A stretch of DNA of 64,000 nt from assembly GCF_036345155.1 (NCBI RefSeq), contig NZ_CP107772.1, positions 9,920,001 to 9,984,000 on the forward strand, written 5' to 3'. The translations under genes were made by a program, and so were the position numbers. Below are positions 59,669 through 64,000 of the stretch, in pieces. The first letter of the stretch is position 1. Every line of letters starts with the position of its first letter. The DNA is from Streptomyces sp. NBC_00582 (GTDB taxonomy: Bacteria; Actinomycetota; Actinomycetes; Streptomycetales; Streptomycetaceae). The notes below the pieces were generated by a model, which did no database searches, was not told the origin of the DNA, and was given only the letters and a program-made list of their open reading frames with translations.

Positions 59669-60601
59669 ATGCCGCATTCTCCCCTGCAGTTGCTGGACGG
59701 ACTCCTCGACGAAGAGGGCATGGAGACCGCCGCGCACAGATTCGTCCTCGGCGGCCCCTTCGGAGCGGAGCCCGCCGAGACCACCGCCGAGCGGCTCGCC
59801 CACTTCGCCGACGCCGGGGGGCTCCTCGTCGAGACCTCGCACAGCTACGCCGGCGGAAAGGCAGAGGCAGCGGTCGGGGAGTGGCTGCGCAAGAACCCCG
59901 GCACGCTCGGCGTGACCACCAAGATCGGCCATGACACGACCGGCGGGGACCTCCCGCTGAGCCGGGACACGGTGTTCGAGCACGTACGGGCCGCGCTGGC
60001 CAACCTCGGCGTCGAGACCATCGACGTCCTCCTCTACCACTGCGACGACCCCGCCCGGCCGGTCGCCGAACTCGCGGACACCCTGGTCAGCCTCGTCGAG
60101 GCCGGCCACGTCCGCCGTGTCGGCGTCTCCAACTGGCGCGCCGAGCGGCTGGCGGAGCTCGCCGCCGAACTCGGCGAACACGGCCACACCCCCGTCGCCA
60201 GCTACCAGTTCAGCCTCGCCGAACCCGATCCCGCGCTACTGGAAGGCAGCCTGCACGCCGACAGCGCCGTCCTCGACGTCGTACGCCAACACCGCCTGCC
60301 CCTGATGGCCTGGTCCTCGCAGGCCCGCGGCCACTTCGCGCGCACCGGACCGAAAGAGCACAACGGCAAGCCCGACCCGTACGACACCGAGGACAACCGG
60401 GCCCGCCGGCACCGCTGCCGGGAACTCGCCGCACAACTGAGCGCCCGGCCCGAGACGGTGGCCCTGGCCTGGACCCTCCACCATCCCGGCGTATGGCCGT
60501 CCATCGGCCCGAGGACGACCGCCCAGATCGACAACTCGCTCCGGGCGCGCCGCCTCACCCTGACCGAGGAGCAGGTCCGCTGGCTCCGGGACGGCCGGTG
60601 A
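59669..60601 (+). CDS. Aldo/keto reductase
   Basis: A 310-residue AKR with the (beta/alpha)8 pattern: FADAGGLLVETSHSYAGGKA (Asp and catalytic Tyr region), LGVTTKIGHDTT (Lys), IDVLLYHCDDPARPVAELAD (His), RRVGVSNWRAERLAELAAEL and a VALAWTLHHPGVWPSIGPRT cofactor end. AAAGGGTGTGG lies upstream. The TGA overlaps the GTG of the exporter gene. It reduces a carbonyl of an aromatic or sugar-like substrate with NADPH; specificity unknown. Confidence 0.92.
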   Translation: MPHSPLQLLDGLLDEEGMETAAHRFVLGGPFGAEPAETTAERLAHFADAGGLLVETSHSYAGGKAEAAVGEWLRKNPGTLGVTTKIGHDTTGGDLPLSRDTVFEHVRAALANLGVETIDVLLYHCDDPARPVAELADTLVSLVEAGHVRRVGVSNWRAERLAELAAELGEHGHTPVASYQFSLAEPDPALLEGSLHADSAVLDVVRQHRLPLMAWSSQARGHFARTGPKEHNGKPDPYDTEDNRARRHRCRELAAQLSARPETVALAWTLHHPGVWPSIGPRTTAQIDNSLRARRLTLTEEQVRWLRDGR

Positions 60602-62088
60602 GCTCCCAGCACCCGGCCGGTCCAGGACCCTCGCCACGACTTGGTCACCGCGTCTCCGCGAAGGTCGCCGTCTGCGTCGTGTTCGTCGCTGCGAACTTCA
60701 TGGCGATCATGGACACCACCATCGTCAACGTGGCCCTGCCCGCCGTCGGCCGCGACTTCGGCGTGGACACCTCCGGCCTGAGCTCCGTCAACGTCGGCTA
60801 CCTGGTGGCTCTCGCGGTGTTCATCCCGGTCTCCGGCTGGCTCGGCAACCGCTTCGGCACCCGGCGCACCGCACTGGCGGCTCTGCTGCTGTTCACCGTG
60901 GCCTCCGGCCTGTGCGCCGGCGCCGACTCGCTCGAAGCGCTCACCGGCTACCGCGTCCTGCAGGGCATCGGCGGCGGCCTGCTCGCCCCCGTCGGGATGA
61001 CGATGCTGCTGCGGGCGTTCCCCGTGACCCAACGGCTGCGCGCACAGCAGTACATCATGTGGCCGACCGCCGTCGCCCCCGCCCTCGGCCCCGTCCTGGG
61101 CGGCCGGCTGGTCGACACCGCCTCCTGGCACTGGGTGTTCCTCGTCAACCTGCCCGTCGGAGTGCTCGCCCTGCTCTTCGGACTGGCCGTACTGCCCGAC
61201 TTCCCGGGCCCGGGCGCACCGCGGTTCGACGCGCCCGGTTTCGTCCTCGCCGGAGGCGGACTCGCGGCGGTCCTCTATGCCCTCACGGGCGCGCCGGACC
61301 GGGGCTGGGGAAGCGTCGGGACCCTGGGCCCTCTGACGGTCGGCGTCGTGTTCCTCGCCGCGCTGGTTCCGTGGGAACTGCGCGCGAGGCACCCCATGAT
61401 CGATCTGCGGGTGATGGAGGACCAGTTGTTTCGCACGACCCAGCTGGTCCTCCTGCCCACCGGGGCCGCCTTCATGGGCGTGCTCTACCTGTATCCCCAG
61501 TTCCTGCAGGCCGACCTGGGCTACGACGCGCTCCACTCAGGCCTGGCCACCTTCCCCGAGGCGCTCGGCATGCTGACCGCCTCCCAGATCGTGCCCTCGC
61601 TCCACGACCGGGTCGGCCCCCGCCGCCTGATGGCCGCGGGCGGCGCCAGTGCCGCACTGGTCATCGTCCTCCTGACGATCCTCACCGTCACTCCGCGACC
61701 TCTCGCCCTGTACCCGTCGATGTACCTGCTCGGCGCATCCGTCGGTCTGCTCTTCGCGAGCGCCCAGAACGCCGCTTTCGTCACCATCCCGCCCTCCCGT
61801 ACGGCCGACGCGACCACCCTCCTCAACATGCAGCGCCAGACCGCCGGCGCCTTCGGAGTGACCCTGGCCGGGACACTGGCGGCGTCCCTCGCGGCACCGT
61901 CCGATGCCGACAGCGCCTTCGCCGGCCGCATCGCCTTTCTCGCCCTGGCCGGACTGTGCCTGTGCGCCAGCCTCCTTGCCCTGCGCGTCAGCGACCGACG
62001 CGTCCGGGAGGCGTACGAGGCCGCGCGGGATACGAACGGTGCGGCGCGCGAGGCTACTCAGGTTGAATCGGGATGTCCGGTTAGTTGA
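60598..62088 (+). CDS. DHA2-type MFS exporter
   Basis: A 496-residue membrane protein starting at GTG 60598 inside the reductase stop. TM1 VAANFMAIMDTTIVNVALPA, motif A-like GWLGNRFGTRRTALAALLLF, YRVLQGIGGGLLAPVGMTML and motif C region WPTAVAPALGPVLGGRLVDT give a 13-14 helix DHA2 transporter. Coupled to the aldo/keto reductase, it probably exports a pathway compound or gives tolerance to a toxic phenolic. Confidence 0.93.
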   Translation: MSSQHPAGPGPSPRLGHRVSAKVAVCVVFVAANFMAIMDTTIVNVALPAVGRDFGVDTSGLSSVNVGYLVALAVFIPVSGWLGNRFGTRRTALAALLLFTVASGLCAGADSLEALTGYRVLQGIGGGLLAPVGMTMLLRAFPVTQRLRAQQYIMWPTAVAPALGPVLGGRLVDTASWHWVFLVNLPVGVLALLFGLAVLPDFPGPGAPRFDAPGFVLAGGGLAAVLYALTGAPDRGWGSVGTLGPLTVGVVFLAALVPWELRARHPMIDLRVMEDQLFRTTQLVLLPTGAAFMGVLYLYPQFLQADLGYDALHSGLATFPEALGMLTASQIVPSLHDRVGPRRLMAAGGASAALVIVLLTILTVTPRPLALYPSMYLLGASVGLLFASAQNAAFVTIPPSRTADATTLLNMQRQTAGAFGVTLAGTLAASLAAPSDADSAFAGRIAFLALAGLCLCASLLALRVSDRRVREAYEAARDTNGAAREATQVESGCPVS

Positions 62089-62154
62089 TCAGCCCCTCGA
62101 GGTCCGGACCGGTGGTCGGTAAGTCGCCGGCGGGGATCGGGCACGAAGCCGACC

Positions 62155-62440
62155 GTGCTGTTGGTGTTCTGGTCGCAGGTGTGGCCGTACATCGTTGGGA
62201 GTGCGGGCGTCGGTGGTGTGGGAGCGGCGGGGTGGTGGCTGTGGCGCACCGACTGGGACGGCCGGACGACGGTGATCCAGTGCAAGCGGTACGCGCCCGG
62301 CAACACCATCACCTGCCGAGAGCTGCGTGACCTGCTGGGTGCCAAGGTCCACTTCCAGGCCGACGTGGCGGTGTTCGTGACGACCACCAGGTTCAGCCGT
62401 CCCTCCGAGAGGTTTGCGGTGGAGCACGGCATCCTCGCTG
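62155..62440 (+). pseudogene. Fragment of a membrane-anchored Mrr-type nuclease
   Basis: A possible GTG start at 62155 is followed by one membrane helix (VWPYIVGSAGVGGVGAAGWW) and then by the second half of an Mrr-like restriction-endonuclease fold: RTTVIQCKRYAPGNTITCRE, AKVHFQADVAVFVTTTRFSR. The QCKRY Lys strand is present, but the upstream GDGGxD strand of the PD-(D/E)xK site is deleted (DWDGRTT joins directly) and homology ends at about 62440 after GILAAHR. The gene is inactive. Confidence 0.65.
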
Positions 62441-62887
62441 CGCACCGCGCCCCTTGGGCAGCAGCGGCAGGTCGCTGCGCTGTCCCGCGGCGAGATCGAC
62501 GGGTGGAGGATCCGTCGGCGACCGCGGGCACGATCTTGAGAAGGCGCGGCGGAGACGCTGAGCCGGCCGGCACCGATCTGGCCTGTGAGCCAGTCCGTCC
62601 CGGACTGTATGTACGCACAGCCAGTAGCGGCGGCAACGGCTGCTTGCCTTAGATGGTGCCGACGGCGTCAGCCCGGGCAGCAGGCACCTCGGAGGTATCG
62701 GAACTGCTGCCTGCGGCTGTTGAGCCGCCAACCGCAGCGAAGTGGCCTGCGCGGCAGGTCCCGGATGCGTGGCGCGGCTCGACCGTGGCCGCGTTGTTGC
62801 CGCACCGATCGTGAGGGAGATCCGAGGGATGAGGACGAACCAGAAGCTCCCACTCGCGCATGACGTGGTCTTCACGAGGCGGGGCCG
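62441..62887. other. Gene-free stretch
   Basis: The frame of the Mrr fragment stays open to 62652 but without recognisable protein. I see no other gene, RNA or repeat before the flavin reductase. Confidence 0.35.
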
Positions 62888-63445
62888 ATGATACGTGCAC
62901 CACACGTGACCCCCGACCACATGCGCGTCGTGCTCGGCCACTTCTGCTCCGGGGTCACCGTTATCACATCCGTCGACGAGGGCGGACCCGTCGGATTCAC
63001 CTGTCAGTCCTTCAGCTCCCTGTCGCTGGATCCGCCGCTGGTGTCGTTCAGTCCGGCCCGCACGTCGACGACGTGGCCGAGGATCCGCTCCGTGGGAACC
63101 TTCGCGATCAATGTGCTCGCGGCCCATCAGGATGCGCTCAGCGACGGGTTCGCGCGTTCCGGTGCGGACAAGTTCGCCGGCGTCGCCTGGAAGGTCGGGC
63201 TGGTGGGTGCACCGCTCCTCCAGGGCGCTGTTGCCTGGGCCGAGTGCCGACTCTGGGCCGAATACGACGGCGGCGACCACACGATCGTCGCAGCCGAAGT
63301 CCTGGGCCTGGAGGCGAATCCTGCCGCTGCACCGCTGGCGTTCTTCCAGGGCCGCTATCACCTGATCAACTCCCCGCAGCCGGGCGAAGAAGTCGCCTCT
63401 GCCGCGTCACAAGGGTCGCCCCGGTCACTCAGTGAAGGAAGGTGA
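62888..63445 (+). CDS. Flavin reductase domain protein (HpaC-like)
   Basis: A 185-residue flavin reductase: MRVVLGHFCSGVTVITSVDE, GFTCQSFSSLSLDPPLVSFS, GTFAINVLAAHQDALSDGFA, and AWAECRLWAEYDGGDHTIVA with LAFFQGRYHLI. It supplies FMNH2 or FADH2 with NAD(P)H to a partner monooxygenase. The acyl-CoA-dehydrogenase-fold protein that follows (4-bp overlap at the earlier GTG) might be a conventional dehydrogenase or a flavin-dependent monooxygenase partner. ATG 62888 has an AGGCGGGG upstream. Confidence 0.92.
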   Translation: MIRAPHVTPDHMRVVLGHFCSGVTVITSVDEGGPVGFTCQSFSSLSLDPPLVSFSPARTSTTWPRIRSVGTFAINVLAAHQDALSDGFARSGADKFAGVAWKVGLVGAPLLQGAVAWAECRLWAEYDGGDHTIVAAEVLGLEANPAAAPLAFFQGRYHLINSPQPGEEVASAASQGSPRSLSEGR

Positions 63446-63447
63446 GC

Positions 63448-64000
63448 GTGGAACGTCTGGGGTTCGAGGCAGAGCACGAGGCGTTCCGGGCGAGCGTCCG
63501 CCGGTTCGTGACGGAGCACGTCGTGCCGCACCGGGAGGACTGGGAGCGGACAGGGCGGGTGGACCGTGGACTGTTCCGGGCAGCGGGAGCGGTCGGCATC
63601 CTTGGGGTGGCGGCGCCGGAGGAGTACGGCGGGGGCGGCGTGGACGACTTCCGCTACAACGCCATCCTGTCCGAAGAACTTGCCACGGCGGACGTGCTGT
63701 CAGCGGGCCTGGGGCTGTCGCTCCAGGCCGACATCGCGCTCCCCTACCTGCTGCACAACTGCACACCGGAGCAGGCGGCGCGCTGGCTTCCCGCAGTCGT
63801 CTCGGGGGAGGCCATCCTCGCTCTGGCGATGAGCGAGCCCGGTGCCGGATCCGACGTGGCGGGCATCGCCACTACCGGGGTCAGGCAGGGCGACCACTAC
63901 GTCGTCAACGGCTCGAAGACGTTCATCACCAACGCGCTCAACGCCGACCTGGTCGTCGCCGCGGTCAAGACCGATCCGTCGGCCGGCCGCAAGGGCATCT
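63448..64000 (+). CDS. Acyl-CoA dehydrogenase, N-terminal part (runs off the window)
   Basis: The frame from GTG 63448 (alternative GTG 63442; GAAGGAAGG upstream) is open to the window end, giving 184 residues. RLGFEAEHEAFRASVRRFVT and GILGVAAPEEYGGGGVDDFR belong to the N-terminal domain; LALAMSEPGAGSDVAGI is the acyl-CoA dehydrogenase signature 1, followed by YVVNGSKTFITNALNADLVV. It oxidises an acyl-CoA at the alpha-beta position, or, given the flavin reductase in front, may be a related oxygenase. The catalytic Glu lies beyond the window. Confidence 0.9.
   Translation, partial: MERLGFEAEHEAFRASVRRFVTEHVVPHREDWERTGRVDRGLFRAAGAVGILGVAAPEEYGGGGVDDFRYNAILSEELATADVLSAGLGLSLQADIALPYLLHNCTPEQAARWLPAVVSGEAILALAMSEPGAGSDVAGIATTGVRQGDHYVVNGSKTFITNALNADLVVAAVKTDPSAGRKGI

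Noticed and set aside
1..64000. CRISPR arrays, tRNA and rRNA genes
   Set aside because: I saw no regularly spaced direct repeats and no cloverleaf or rRNA-like sequence; small RNAs cannot be excluded by eye.

Overview
The window is GC-rich (about 70%), with G/C third positions, GTG starts, GGAGG-type ribosome binding sites, many ATGA/GTGA overlaps and families typical of Streptomyces (HbpS, Tat-exported enzymes, DHA2 exporters, HxlR/IclR/LacI regulators). It is best read as chromosome-arm or large-plasmid DNA of a Streptomyces-like soil actinomycete. The many gene fragments, nested insertion elements and catabolic genes fit accessory DNA.

Region 1 (1-9.9 kb): a partial conserved gene, an esterase remnant, then a four-gene operon (1240-5896) encoding a stand-alone CHAT protease-like protein, an unknown protein, a membrane protein and a large TPR protein. 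The TPR protein stops where a CHAT domain would normally begin, and the CHAT protein starts where the TPR protein stops, so a TPR-CHAT protein appears split and permuted. Small membrane proteins, a P-loop kinase and a perfect 34-bp palindromic operator follow.

Region 2 (9.95-16.5 kb): nested mobile elements. The ends of an IS21-family element (9956-10010 and 16450-16504) enclose a deleted istA/istB, a DUF1877 gene, a complete IS3-family element (15042-16361) and a three-recombinase RIT element (10656-14588). The RIT element sits in the istB Walker B codons; removing it with one 5-bp core copy restores the IstB motif.

Region 3 (16.5-25.1 kb): DUF1963 protein, a quinone oxidoreductase/HxlR divergent pair, an aminoglycoside phosphotransferase-like kinase, several decayed gene fragments, a Tat-exported metallo-beta-lactamase-fold protein and a 14-TM exporter.

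Region 4 (25.2-46.4 kb): a large catabolic island. A tetrahydrofolate-dependent O-demethylase (LigM/DesA type) with MetF and PurU can strip methyl groups from methoxy-aromatics and dispose of the C1 unit as formate. A tight operon (33693-39462) holds an extradiol ring-cleavage dioxygenase, an aldehyde dehydrogenase, a FAH-family enzyme, a second VOC protein, an alpha/beta hydrolase, an HbpS-like protein and a MetE-fold protein that appears to lack the zinc ligands. A second operon (39958-46403) adds an aldehyde dehydrogenase, L-2-hydroxyglutarate oxidase, an amidohydrolase, a ThDP-dependent 2-oxoacid decarboxylase-like enzyme and an Ldh-family dehydrogenase. LysR (two paralogues) and LacI regulators and putative LacI-type operators lie among them. 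The parts fit degradation of a methoxylated, lignin-derived aromatic; the actual substrate cannot be read from the sequence.

Region 5 (46.4-64 kb): two-component remnants, a Tat-exported tannase-like esterase, a peptide-type ABC transporter operon (including a permease-ATPase fusion) ending in an aldehyde dehydrogenase, an IclR regulator divergent from an esterase, a carboxymuconolactone-decarboxylase-like protein, an aldo/keto reductase, a second DHA2 exporter, an Mrr-nuclease fragment, a flavin reductase and a truncated acyl-CoA dehydrogenase running off the end. This looks like a second aromatic-ester uptake and catabolism block.
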